Under the pieces are notes generated by a model. It worked only from the letters and a program-made list of their open reading frames with translations, did no database searches and was not told the origin of the DNA. From assembly GCA_034359265.1 (NCBI GenBank), contig CP136891.1:82230001-82294000 (forward strand): DNA of 64,000 nucleotides, read 5' to 3'. The stretch comes from Canna indica (Eukaryota > Streptophyta > Magnoliopsida > Zingiberales > Cannaceae). A program made the translations under genes and the position numbers. Shown here in pieces: positions 23,931 through 36,398 of this stretch; position 1 is the stretch's first letter; each line of letters begins with the position of its first letter.

Positions 23931-25786
23931 TTAAGCCGAGCTAATCATTTGGCTGCTGAAGTAAGCCAAGTGCTGCTTCTCGACGCAGCGCATGAAGAGC
24001 CGCAAGCCCTGGTTCGGCGGGAGCGGCTTCAGCAGTATACACCAGGCGATGAAGTTGGTATCGACGAGCGGCGTGCCGTACATCGGCTGGCCCCAGCCGT
24101 AGTCGACCTCGAATAGCCCGACGCGGCTCCAGTCCAGCACCGTCATCGTCGCGTAGCCGAGCGGCAGGGCGTTCGCCACGGCGGCGCCGCCCGTCATCCA
24201 CTGCGAGAACTCCGCCGGCACGCGCCGCTTCGCCTCGCGGATCAGCCCCACCACCTCCACCAGCGGCGCGCAGGCCACCACGTCGCCCGCCGCCGAGACG
24301 GCCATGTTGTACACGCAGTTGCCGTAGTAGCCGCCCTCCGCCGGGAGGACGTCCTGCAGCAGGTGCCGCGTGTTCACCGCGAACCCGAGGTGGACGCGAT
24401 CGTCCGGGGAGGTGAGGCCGACGACGCGGGTCCGGCACTGCCACACCTTGGCGGTGACGACGTCGAAGCTGGAGCAGCGCTGCCCGGTCTCCTTGAGGTA
24501 CTGGTTCTTGACCTGGCTGACGAGGTCCGAGGTGAGGTCGAAGACGGAGATCTCGAAATTGAAGGGCGTCAAGGCCGGCGGTGGACCTCGAGGGAACTTG
24601 GGCTGGTTGCGGAAGGCGTCTCTGCCCCAAACAGGCGCGACGGACGGCCGGGGGAGGCCTCTCGCCAGCTCCCCAACCGCTTTCAGGAACTCAGCTTGGC
24701 CGACGCCGTCGAACATGACATGGGATGACCGGAGACCGATGACGAACCCGCCGCACTTGAATCCGGTGACCTGATCATGATAAATTCGATGCATATCCTC
24801 AGGCAGATTTATCTTAATTAATTATAATACTATAATAACATATCGACCGAATTAACCTTGAAAAAGTTGTGTGAACTTTGAACATTGATATTGAACAGTA
24901 ATCACCATTTAATTAATTTGTCATGCGCCGTGCATGCATCTGTTGAACTAATTATCGGAGTCTTCGTCACACTTTAATTATAAGCCTACCTAAACAGATA
25001 TATATGTACATATATTATATATACATGACCATCTATAGATACTAATATATATAGCTATGAAATTTGTGGTGCAACTTTATCTAGTTTAATCAATTTGTAT
25101 TATTGCGTATTGGAAATCATTAGGCAGATATTATTTTGTTTTCCTGGGGAGGAAATAGTTTTGGAGGAAAGAAAAAACAGAAAGACACGCGATGAACTCA
25201 TTCAGTACCGATCGACCTAATTAAAAAGCATTTGTTTGTCATGCATATTAACCCTGCTGCTCTTTGATTCTTGCTTTATTTATCTTCGCAGGCAGCAAAG
25301 AATGAAGGAGAAGGAACTGTTGTTTATTATCATCAAAAATGAAAAGAAAAAGAATTAATTAATTACCTGCATCAAGAAAATCAAATCCTTCTCGTCAACT
25401 TTAGGGGGAGGGAAAGGGAGCAGATCCTCCTTGGCGACGTTCTCCAGCGGCGGCTGCAGGTAGTTCACGTCGGCGAGGCTGCAGTTGGCGGTAGCCTCGA
25501 CGAACCACGGGCCATCCCCGGTGCAGGCGATCTCCGGCTCGCCGTCCTCGGCCGTGTCGGTGATCCGGCCGGCGACGGGGTAGTAGGGGACGAGCGCCTT
25601 GGAGAGAGCCTCCCTGATGGCGGTCGCGGCCTCCTTGCCGCCCTCCCGGTAGACGAACACGGAGCAGATGAGGACCCGCAGGGCCGGGTTGCGGTCCATG
25701 AAGGAGAGCGGCCGCGTGCCGCCCGGCGTCGGCTCGCTCGGCGCGACCAGCTCCGGTGGCGACTTGGCGACGGAGAAGCACACCAT
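23931..25786 (-). CDS. BAHD acyltransferase C
   Basis: Exon 1 is 25367-25786 and exon 2 is 23931-24770, with a phase-0 GT-AG intron of 596 bp. The product has 419 residues. The catalytic motif is HVMFD (His157, Asp161), and DYGWG is at 363-367. All other BAHD blocks match gene B almost exactly, including the YYGNCVYNMAVSAAGDVVACAP segment without a change. Differences from B cluster around the HxxxD loop (AV to VM; G to A in GVGQ-EF) and in the segment after VWGRDAF, regions near the CoA and acceptor channel, so the two may differ in specificity (inference). The last five codons present in B are lost because a TTA leucine codon in B is a TAA stop here. The MVCFSV start follows a TATA stretch at about 25837-25846. 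Confidence 0.96.
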
Positions 25787-26029
25787 GCTTTCGTGATTGT
25801 GTGTGTGTTGCTTTCTTCTTCTTCTTCGCTCAGACAATATATATACTAAGCGAGAGGAGGAAGATAGTTTAGTTTTTGCTGAAACTTGTGTGTGCTTGCA
25901 TTAATTACAGATTACTTACTCAAGTAGTCTTCTCTTCTGCATTAAAATATATATAGATTGAAGATAAATCTCGCGGTGTTTTGCTTTCATCCACGAATGA
26001 TGGTTTGCTGATGTCGTGCCAGCTGCATG
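25787..26029 (-). promoter_or_regulatory. Promoter region of BAHD gene C
   Basis: A TATA-like stretch at 25837-25846 is preceded on the sense strand by CCTCTCGCTTAG, shared with gene B. The rest is homologous to the upstream flank of gene B, minus about 200 bp that B has in addition. Confidence 0.5.
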
Positions 26030-26170
26030 GCGGAAATAACTATCATGGAGCCCGGCTGGAAATGAGTTAGCACGAATCACAAAGCAACTTTTTATTGCTT
26101 TGCGATTTGTGCTGAGCCATCGGAGCCCGGCTCCATAACTTTTTCTATGGAGCCAAGTTGCGTCCCAGCA
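26030..26170. repeat. Foldback repeat, about 140 bp
   Basis: The left arm from GGAGCCCGGCT to AATCACAAAGCAA and the right arm from TTGCTTTGCGATT to GAGCCCGGCTCC are inverted copies around a 7-base loop. It lies exactly between the end of the BAHD duplication unit and CACTA element 2. Confidence 0.75.
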
Positions 26171-26280
26171 TGGCGCATACAAATATTTCGTGAGGCGGGC
26201 GCTATTATATTTTGGCTCTATTGTTACGTATGATTTGAAAATAGTTTCTATAAATTTGAATTCGACATAATTTAAATGTT

Positions 26281-27993
26281 ATGCACGTTGAAAAAAATAT
26301 GTTTGATAATATTTTCAACACTTTGATAGATATTTTCGAAAAAACTAAAGATAATGTCAAAACCCGACATGATATGAAAATACTTTATAAAAGACCACAG
26401 TTGGAGTTACAAGAGGTCAACGGACGATATCTGAAATCGAAGGCCCCGTATGTGTTAAATAAATAACAGATCAAAGATATTTGTCAATGGGTAAAACAAC
26501 TCAGATTACCCGATGGATATGCTTCAAACTTATCTCGATGTGTGAACGTCGATGATTGCAAAATATCAAGGATGAAGAGCCATGATTGTCATGTATTCAT
26601 GCAGAGATTGCTTTCTATCGTCTTTCGAGATCTTCTACCTGATAATATTTGGGGTCCGTTGACTGAATTAAATATGTTTTTTAGAAACATATGTGCAAAT
26701 GCTATTCGAGTCGAAGATATGTCAACACTTGAAAGTAATATTGTTGAAATCATACGCAAGCTTCAGCAGTTTTTCCCTCCTGCATTTTTTGACTCGATGG
26801 AGCATCTACCGATACACTTGGTATACGAGACACGAGTTGGTGGCCCCGTTTAATATCGGTGGATGTACTTATTTGAAAGATACATGAATCGTCTGAAAAA
26901 AAAAGTAAAGAACACCGCATCTGTTGAAAGATCAATATCTGAATCATATATCATCCAAGAAATTTTAACAATCTGCTTATTTTACTTTGAATCGACAGTA
27001 CAGACAAGATTTGATCGTCTTCCACGTAACGACGACGGGGGTGTTCGACATTCAGATGAACGTTTAAATATATTTTGTCACTCTGGTCGTGCTTTTGGTT
27101 CTTGTCCATCTCAACATTTAAACGATGAAGAGTATTATTTGACACACTTGTATGTATTACTCAATTGTCCAAAGATTGAACAATTCATTGAAATATTTGA
27201 CATTGAGATGATGCAAAAATACTCTATTCCCAACGATCAAGAATTGGAGAGATTACAGACTTACAGCAAAGATCACATAGCTGAAATAGATGAAAGAATA
27301 TTTGAGTTTGTTAGTGGACCATCGCGACTAGTGTCGTACTATAGCGGATATTTTGTTAATGGGTACAAATTTCACACAGTGGAATATGGTTTTACAAAGA
27401 AGACGATGAATGCCGAGGTTTGCGTGAAAGGGATAACCTATGTTGAATGTGATATGAATTTTTATGGACCGGTGGAAGAAGTAATAGAGTTGCACTATTT
27501 CGGCTTGAAATCAGTGATCCTATTTAGATGTCATTGGTTCGATACAACAGAACGGGGCATGAAAGTTCATCCAAAATACAAACTTGTTGAGGTTAATTAC
27601 ATATCTAAATTGGCAGCAAATGAGCCTTTTATATTAGCATCACATGCCGAACAAGTATATTACGCGAAGTATTCGGCTCGAAATAAAGATAGAACATATT
27701 GGCGTGTAGTATGTAAGACTAAAGGTAGAGGAAAAATTAATCCGATAGCAGGAGAAAATGAGATGATACCTGATATGAGAGATGGTTTCTATCAAGAAGA
27801 TGATTCTTCTGCTGTAGATCGTATTATTCCAATACTCGAGGATGCAGACACAACGTCAATTCAATTAGAAGTTGAATATGCTGATGATGACGATCATGAA
27901 ATTGATGAAGCTGGAGATGAAGAAGATGAAGAAGAGGAAGAAGAGAAAGAAGATGAAGAATTCGAAGACTATTACTCAGATGATGAGGAATAA
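26281..27993 (+). pseudogene. CACTA TNP2 transposase, truncated with two stops
   Basis: A single frame of 571 codons covers the later part of a TNP2 transposase. It starts in the HVEKNMFDNIFNTLIDI block, passes through a DUF4218-type part (HLPIHLVYETRVGGPV-YRWMYLFERYMNRLKKKVKN) and a DUF4216-type part (SGYFVNGYKFHTVEYG), and ends in an acidic tail. It is interrupted by in-frame TAA codons at 26464-26466 and 26851-26853; the second falls where the family has Gln (GGPVQYRWMY). Nine residues (RNRDFPTWI in element 1) are deleted after ELERL. The N-terminal catalytic part is absent. Confidence 0.93.
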
Positions 27994-28071
27994 TTGTAAA
28001 GTATATATTTTATTAAATATATCTCTACTATTTATACAATAATCTGATTATATGTCTATTTGACTGTAGAT

Positions 28072-29528
28072 ATGTCTGATCGTAATTATCGTCGCAGGAG
28101 AACTTCGGAGTCTCCAATCGGTGAGACTGCAGCACTTACTCGTGCTGCTGATCCTCCTACCGATGATAGTGCTGAGGCTAGTACATCCAGACGCAGGCGG
28201 CCACGCGGGCCGAACAAGTGGCAACCTCCACCAGCCACAGAGTCACGTAGATTTATTAGCGTGATTGGGGAGCGGTAATATATCATGAATTACGACAATT
28301 ATATAAATTTATTATATCATAATATAATATTAAATTTTATTTTTGTTGTGCAGGTTCGAGCAAGAAGAAGTGTCGATGAGCATTTCTTCTACCATTTGAC
28401 GATACATGCATGGGGCATGGCCTACGTGGTCTCACGTGGCTAGTGAGCACGTCGACATGTTATGACGCGAGTTTGAGGCACGTATTATTTTTTTTAATAC
28501 ATGCATGATGATTAATATTGGTACTGATATTATTATTCTGCAGACTCGCTATACATGGGCTAAGGACCAGAGGTCCTTTATTTACGTTGCCTGGGAGGCT
28601 ATTTTCCGGGCGAGGTACAATGGGCAACTGGGGCAGGCCCGATCCCAGGCGATGGCACGAGCTGAGACTACTAACATCACGGAGACTCGAGGATACGACC
28701 CCGATTGGATCACTCTGGATATATGGGACCAGCTCGTGGGAATATGGTCGACGGATCGATGGCAGGAGGTTTCTAGGAATGCGGCTAGAAATCGCTTGGC
28801 GGGGGAGCAGCGCGTCACACCGACGGCTCTATTTCATTTGCAGTGCACGCGAACCGTATTATAAGTATACATTTTAATTATATATATTATTTATTACTAT
28901 GTGTACTAATTAATGTATTTATTTTGTAAATATAGACGACAGTGTCGGATGACGGGACTGTCCAGCGACCCTCCCCGATGGCGGTGTTTGAGCGGACTCA
29001 CCGTCGAGTACATGGGACGGGGGAGTACATCGACAACCGCGCTGCATACGTTATGGTAATTATATATTTGTTTAAATTATTCATTATATATTTATAATTT
29101 AAGTTTTATGACAAATATTAAATAAAAAATCAAACTCAAGTGGTGTAGTGCGGGGGCACCCCCGAGGACTTTGACGCAGCAGCGTGGGTCGAAGCTGCAG
29201 GTGGCTGGGAGCATGGCCGCGTATATGACTTTGTAGATAGTGGTTATGCGCGAGCCGTGCTAGGGCCACTTGGGGCACCGACCCCTCCGGTCCTGGTGAG
29301 CGATCGTCCACCTCCAGATCCAGTTATTATCATAGTACTAGGATAAAGACACTAGAGGAGACGGTCGCGCATCAGACTGAGATGATAGAACGCTAGAGTT
29401 AGAAGATGACAGATATACAAGCTATGCTACGCAACATGTCAGGTCATCCCGAAGCAGACATCTCTTCAGCATCATCTCATCCATCATCCTCGAGTTAGTT
29501 CACGCCGGTGTACACTCAAGCACTCTAG
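28072..29528 (+). pseudogene. CACTA second gene, Transposase_24-like, degraded
   Basis: Exon-like pieces match the second gene of element 1: MSDRNYRRRRTSESPIGE (28072), a piece with two stops (about 28355-28475), then a fuller middle exon TRYTWAKDQRSFIYVAWEAIFRARYN ... WITLDIWDQLVGIWSTDRWQEVSRNAARNRL (28544-28860). TTVSDDGTVQRPSP and a terminal piece with several stops follow, ending near 29528. The middle exon retains about 60 codons that element 1 lacks. Confidence 0.85.
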
Positions 29529-30102
29529 ACTCCGCCATATGTTCCATACCACCTTCATCGTGATCGTGAGATTTTTTATATTGATTTTGTTACTGATCGA
29601 GATACTATACTTGTTTAATTTATTTTGTTTGGATATTGATATTTCAATTTCGCATTTGAATAGTTTTTATACTATTGTGGATAATTATAAATATAAGTAT
29701 AATTGTTTTGATGTATATCTTGGTGTATTTATGATGTGTGAATGAATGTGTGTATGAGTGTATGAGTGTGTGAGTTATGTATCAGATAATGTATCAATGA
29801 AAATTTAAAATTTTATTTTTTTTCCTTTGCAGGTTCACATCATCAGCAACGGTTTTTTACTAACGGCGTTGCTACGGGCTCACTAGTCGTTGCTAATAAA
29901 GTTATTAGCAACGGCTTCGTGTTCGTGGTAAAATCGTTACTGATAATATTTTTAGCAACGGTCCGAATGGCCGTTACTGAGCCGTTGCTAAGTTATCAGC
30001 AATGCGCTTTTCTGCCACGGCTCCGTTGCAACGGGTGTGGCCGTTGCTGATGGTTTTCCGCAACTGCTTCAGTCGTTACTAATGCCCATATTTTTAGTAG
30101 TT

Positions 30103-31220
30103 CAAGTGGTCTTTTTAATAATCTAAGTAAATGGTCTCTTCTTAATTCGATTTTGATTTCGAAAATTTCGAACATTTTATTTGATTTCGAAAAATTTCAA
30201 AAATTCATATGGGGGTTTGGAAAAATTCTTATTTTTTTTATATTACCAATCCGATTAATTAATCAGAGCTCTCTTTAGATAATTAATTATATCATCACAC
30301 ACGGCAAATTACTATCCAAAACGTGAGGGATCAAATGAGAGTTTTTTTTTTTTTTTTTTTGACCAGGAATCAAATGAAAGTTAACATTGATAATAATAAC
30401 ATAACTTTTTTTTTAAAAAAAAAACTAACAATAATATTCATCTCTATATTTATATTATCAATCTTTATGTTCTACCGGGTGTTGTTCCGAGTCTCGATCT
30501 GGGTTGTAAAATCGTTATTTTGTTATCATCTGGTAATTAGATCGATCCAGCCACAAATATTCGTCACTAGCTATGGCGTTATTTTGTTGCACTAACATTG
30601 GAACATGTGATGATTATTTAATTTCTAGGATCCATAATTGACTTAAAATTGTATACTTATTTTAAATGACTATAAGTTTTTTAAGACGACAGATGAAACC
30701 CGTGTCTATTAATTCAATTGGTCTGAGTTTAAATTATTCCCACGACTGGCACGTTGAATAATTTTATTTTATTTTTGTTAATTTCTATTGAATAATTTTT
30801 ATTTTTAAAATGACTGATTTGTTTAGCATGATATGATTTAATTGGATAAAAATTAAGTTTAATCTGAACAAAAAAATTATAGAATAAACCGATTGTTTAT
30901 TTTTTATGTTTGTTTAGATCTGGAATAAATTTATATTGTATTATATGTAATTTGTTTAGATCGATAATACCAGATTTCCAAATCTTATATTTGTTATGAC
31001 TTAGAATAAGATAGTTGGATATTAAATTTGATTTTTATAATTTTTCATTTTAAACCTATATTTTATCCTTGCTCGTTTAGATCTCGGAAAAGAGGATCTA
31101 AAATAATTAATATAACATAATAATATAAAAATTTAAAATAATTAATTTTAACGTAATAATATAAAAATTGACAAAAATATTTTTTTTAAAAATCAAATTA
31201 AAATTTCATATCACTATATT
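30103..31220. other. AT-rich intergenic DNA
   Basis: Poly-T/poly-A runs (30340-30361, 30409-30422) and no recognisable gene. Confidence 0.4.
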
Positions 31221-31632
31221 AGGTCTGGCAAATCGTGTTGGGTCTGTGTTATCGGGTTGAGTTGGTTCGGCCTGAAAAAAAAAATTATGCTCGGCCCGAC
31301 CCGAAAAATAATCGTGCTCGGCCCAGCCCCAAAAAATTAGGATCTGAAATCACCAACCTGGCACGACATAAAAATATAACGGCTCGACACGACCTGAGCC
31401 ATTTAGCTCGATAGCACGAAAAATATAAAAAAATTAGGTTTAAATATGATAATTAACAGATTTTAAACCTACTAATATCTGACCCGAATTATTTATAATT
31501 GGGCTATCGTACCAGCCCGGCCCGGCCCGATAACAATTGGACCGACCTAACACGATAAGAGGGTCGAGCCTTATCGGGCCGACCCAATAACAGCACGAAC
31601 TCGATTTTTTCGTGTCGGGCCGGAACCTTTGT

Positions 31633-31640
<8 letters not shown>
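31221..31640. mobile_element. hAT-like element lacking its right end
   Basis: The left end TAGGTCTGGCAAATCGTG and the interior GGCCCGACCCGA / CGGCCCGGCCCGATA words match the hAT elements at 60.5 kb. The expected inverted right terminus is absent. The similarity stops at about 31630 beside an AT microsatellite (31633-31670). Confidence 0.6.
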
Positions 31641-31673
<33 letters not shown>

Positions 31674-33740
31674 GATTTTCTTAAATTTTCAACCATTATC
31701 AACATTGCATTTTCCACTCCGTCGGGATATCCATATCTTTCTCTTCCTTTAATTTAATATAATTATATCAATTCTTTTTGAAATATGACACCCCACACAA
31801 AATAAAACGATAAATAAGATTTCTCAACTTTTATTTGTCCTCTAAATCCAGTGGGACAAATTAGATGCATTAAACTCCCACGATTAATGTGAAATATTTT
31901 TTAATCCTTCAACGTCGGAGGAACTAGTAAGGTCAAACATAATGTAGGTAAAAAATACATAGTTTATTATAATAAATTTAATAGATGAATATAATACATT
32001 TGTGATAGTGCATGCAGACGATCATACCTAAATTAAATTATTATAGGTCAATATATAAATTCTCAAAGTTAAGATTTCAAAATGAGATCAGGTACACCCA
32101 ATATCACTTACTTAAAATTACAACAATATCAAAAATATTATTATTTAGAAAGGTGCCTTGTTCAAGTAGCTTCAATTTAAAGAAACCATCCTCATGGGAA
32201 CCGCATTTATATATGTTCAGTGGTATAAAAAAGAAGTATATATGAGCAAAAAAAAGTAGTCCCGTGAAATAAATATTGCTGTGGAGGTTGAATATAAAAT
32301 TTCTCGCTCGCATCACATTCTAATTAGAATAATACAAGATGGTCAAACTACTCTTGAGCAATATATTAATTCTTGTCATGTACGACTCTTGAGGTTTAGA
32401 TTAATGCATGACTCTCGACCCAACAATCATACGCGGATTGGTTCACCTTCTGACCTACTTTGCGAGGGACTAGCACTTCACATTACTTTTCCTATATAAT
32501 ATATTGACCCACTTGGTTTAGTCTCTCCCAACTAGGGTTTAATTTAATCAGTCAATGCAATAATAGGTTGAGATTAGAAATTTACATAATTTTATATAAA
32601 AAATTAAAATTTACCAATTTTTTCTTTCATGTATGAATTTATCAACCATGCGAGCACAATTTTCTTTCGCATTGACAAATTTGACCAAACCCTTGATGAT
32701 AATATATGAAATAATAGATGCGTTTATATGAATTTACCGACCAAAAATTTAAAAATAATAATTTTTTTAATTTTTATGAAATTATATGAATTTTTAAATT
32801 ATTTTACCTATTATATTATCATTTACTTATTTTCTAAATTAAAACAAAATCTAAAAATTTGATAACCAATTTTTTCAAAAAAACAAAATACTTTGAAGGT
32901 CAAATCAAGACATGATAAAAAAAATGGAAGATCAAATGTCACATATTTTTGAAATACGAGAATCAAATCGGCAAATTATTAAAACTAAAAATAAAAATAT
33001 CCACATATATCCACCCTCAACTGAACTGAACCACTGCTTATGCCATATACCTAAATGATATTCCACGCGCCTGTATAACATAATATCCAACATCACTATC
33101 TTTTTTATGATCCAAAAGAAATCGTTGACTTTATGTCATGCATGAGCTGGATAACATTATCAAACGTTGAGGCATAGATCGAGGTCATCTTCTTCACCAC
33201 TGACTGCAATCCAAAATCCAAATGGTCAAAAATGCCTACATCCATGCTGCATAAAATTCCATGTGAAAGCTCCAATTAAAACTAGGTTCCGTTGAATTGG
33301 TAAAAGAGACTAACTTGAAACCAGGAAAAACCAGGCGTTTATATATATTTAAAGAGTGGGGACCGAGTGAACGTAGACATCCAATGAGAAATGTTTGGCG
33401 AGGGGGCACTTAAATCCACCACCTACTCAACATGAAAACTACGTGATAGAATAGACACAGCCATGCTTATCCTCTCACTCACGACTGAGGCGGCTCTTTT
33501 TTACATATTACAATTACCTGCACTACGTCTGTGCGATGAATCAGTCAGTCAGTCACTGCATGCACAACACAAGTGAAGCTGAATTAAGAAGGCAAAAAAT
33601 GACCCCATCATTCAATTCATCCCATGGGGCACACTGATATATATGAAGCTAGTCAACTGTAGACGGTCGAGGCTGACCAACCATGCAATTGATTTTGACA
33701 ATTCTTTCAAGTTGAATGAGACGTACTGGATCGATCACCA
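31641..33740. other. AT-rich intergenic DNA
   Basis: No gene is supported. The frames here are short and compositionally random. Confidence 0.4.
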
Positions 33741-36100
33741 ATGTTACGCTCCGCCTAGGTTTATCCTTATATAAGGGACCTCACCTAAGAGAAGCGCAAC
33801 TAGCAACAGAACAACAATCATCAAATGGGCTGAATTTAAACTTACAATCAGATTCTAATCAAATATCCAACCAGATAATAATAAAAGTTTAACAGTCCAT
33901 ATATAAATGAACAATGAATTCTAGAGTCTAGCTAAAAGTGCATAGATCAACTAATAAATAAGGAAACTAAATGTTGTGCGGAAGACGTCTTCTCCTCCTC
34001 CAAAACTCTAGCTACCCCATGAGATAAAGCCGTCATACCTGAGGATCTGAGACAAAAACAACAAACATCAGCAGAAGGTTGAGTAGGATTTCAACAAGAT
34101 GCTATATATGATGCCATGTGTACAACGGAAGATATGATTCAACCATCTACTCGATGCACCTATACCAATCGACTATGTCAACTATGTCAACTATCATCTA
34201 CATGAGTATGCGTCATAAACTCAATCAAGAGCGTAGTGGACATTGGGTTTCCCCTGCACTCTCACACCTCGAGAGTGGCACCTCAAGCCCGCTCCAGCTA
34301 GAGATACGACTATCCAAAAATGGTAGTCCGCAGACGTCTAACACCTCGACGCCGTACACACAACCCGTGTGATAAATAGGTGATCACCGGTGTCACTTGC
34401 CCTACACCTTGGGCAAAATATATCAATAGTGTCCAGGGCTATCGCCCAGCAAAAGATCAACTATGCATCATGTCAACAACTATACAACTACAACTCGACT
34501 AATATAATGTTAGTAGTCATGTCATCTTATATGAACTAAATATATAAACAACAGCAGGAGACATGCAACGTCTATACTAGCATTCTCAACTAATATGCAT
34601 ATAAAAATATCATGCTAGCAACATGTATCAACAAAATATGCATAAAGAGCTCCAACGGCAGTAGATATCAAATTTCAACGGAATAGAACAACAAGATATA
34701 TTTCGATATAGGGTAACAACCGATCTAGGATGAGATTCACCTTAACCACTAATATAAAATCAAATAACTCATCTTGAAATCATAAAAAGCCGATAAAATA
34801 ACATTTTCCAACTCGGCACGCCAAACGAGGCAATAAACATATACTGGTTTCAATATCCGAGAGTCAAAAGACAAAACTGACCCACCAATGGATTCGGGGC
34901 GTCGAGTAGGTACAAATTCATATATAATATGATTATTTTGACCCACTATAAAGCCTCAAAATAATATTTTTGATATCAACTATATTCCAAAATATTATTT
35001 AAATAAATCTCTGCTACAATATTTGTAACGGTGATATAATTCATAAGTCACCGTTACATTGCAATGATACTAATTACAATAATATAAAAACAACCTATCA
35101 TATATCATAATATATATAACACTGTTACTGAGTTAAATCACAACATATCATTGATACCATAAAATAACACTGATATAAAGTATATAACTCGATATATACT
35201 TATAATTAAATTATAAGGTTATAATATAACCCTTCATCAACCCTAATCTAAGTTCACCATGTCGCCTTCAACCCATTGTCGCCGCCTCAAGCCGATGCCG
35301 CCGCCACCATCCCGATCCTCCGGTCAATCGGGTCGCCGAGAAAGCCCGACGCCGGCGCCGGTTCCGACGACACGCCGTCGCCAGCATGCGGCGGTGGCAG
35401 CCCACCCGCCTCGCACGACCGCCCTCAACGGCTGTCGGGCGCGCTTGGCAATGGCCGACTGCGCGCCTGGCAGCGACGCCTCGCCGGGCGCCGCTGCTCG
35501 CCGCGGCACCTCGTCGGGCGCCGCAGCCCGTCTCGGTCGACGCCGACCAAGATCCGACCCCGAGCTGCGACACAACCTGGCGAACTCCTCAAAATAGTGC
35601 CGGTCGGCACTATTACCGACGGTAACAAGTCGAGCACGAAGAAGCCGACACCAAAAACGACGACAAACAACAATAATCAATTGCAAAACGACAGATCCGA
35701 TTGTGTACCGTGATCGTCTCCTCGCCGACGGCTCGGACTGCGATTAGTCCATTAGAAAGTTCGCAGGAAAACACAAGATCCGACAATAATATTTTTAAAT
35801 CCGAAATTTACAAAAGCAAGCACGCGGCAGATCTCGGAAAGCCACAAAATGATTTCAGATCCACAAATCGACAAAAGATCTACGCGAATCTCATCCTAAA
35901 CCGAGGTTATCCTATACGAAACGGAAAGGAGTAGGATATGGATCCTACTTGAAAACTCCTCCAAACTCCGATCGGAGTCTTCTTACAGCCGTTGCACGCA
36001 CGCTCCTCCGCCGGCCGTCGCTGCTACAGGAATCGAGTGGGAGAAAAGAATTAGAGAGGGGATTAGGACTAATTAAATAAGATTAGCACTTTTGCAAAAA
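33741..36100. repeat. Unclassified repeat-like segment, possibly LTR-derived
   Basis: The segment opens TGTTACGCTCCGCC, resembling gypsy-type LTR starts. It contains a TATATAAGG box (about 33769) and has long non-coding, CA-rich sequence unlike its AT-rich surroundings, then a GC-rich island at 35260-35620. I could not find a matching right terminus or target duplication. Open frames in the GC-rich island occur on both strands and look like composition artefacts. Confidence 0.3.
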
Positions 36101-36398
36101 GATTCCTCTAAAAACAATATTTACAATAAGGTCCAAAAATATCAAGACATAACAACCAATCTTGTTCGAGTGCAGCCAATCTTGTGGGAACGAGATATTG
36201 GCCACAGGGCTTTGAAGGCTTTCCTGGTGATGCAATAATTACATGTGAGAAAAGACACAGTGCCCACATTTGCACATGCAATTGGAAGACAAGAAGTGGC
36301 ATAACATCACATGCTAGAACAGACGCGTGAATTCCACTTAAATGCACGTATTGGTGTAATCTGACATCAAAGCATGATCTAGTATAAGATGGTTAATG
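36101..36398. other. Spacer between repeat-like segments
   Basis: No gene or element recognised. Confidence 0.3.

Larger units (their letters stand above)
23738..26030 (-). repeat. Duplication unit 2 containing BAHD gene C
   Basis: This is the second copy of 18284-20730 in the same orientation. The upstream limit is near the GATGGTTTGCTGATGTCG phrase (about 25997-26015), directly beside a foldback repeat and the truncated CACTA element 2. Confidence 0.9.
26281..30102 (+). mobile_element. CACTA (En/Spm) element 2, 5'-truncated
   Basis: The right end is TTTTTAGTAGT followed by T where the family has G, a mutated CACTA terminus. The inner subterminal GCAACGGC repeats (29845-30090) are as in element 1. 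The left end is missing: recognisable sequence begins inside the transposase at about 26281, with no CACTA terminus or subterminal repeats before it. It is collinear with element 1 from about 27210 to the right end and clearly belongs to the same family. Confidence 0.9.

Noticed and set aside
35259..35713. Several overlapping open frames on both strands of a GC-rich island
   Set aside because: Frames open on both strands at once, Arg/Pro/Ala-rich, with no domain; best explained by base composition within a repeat-like segment.
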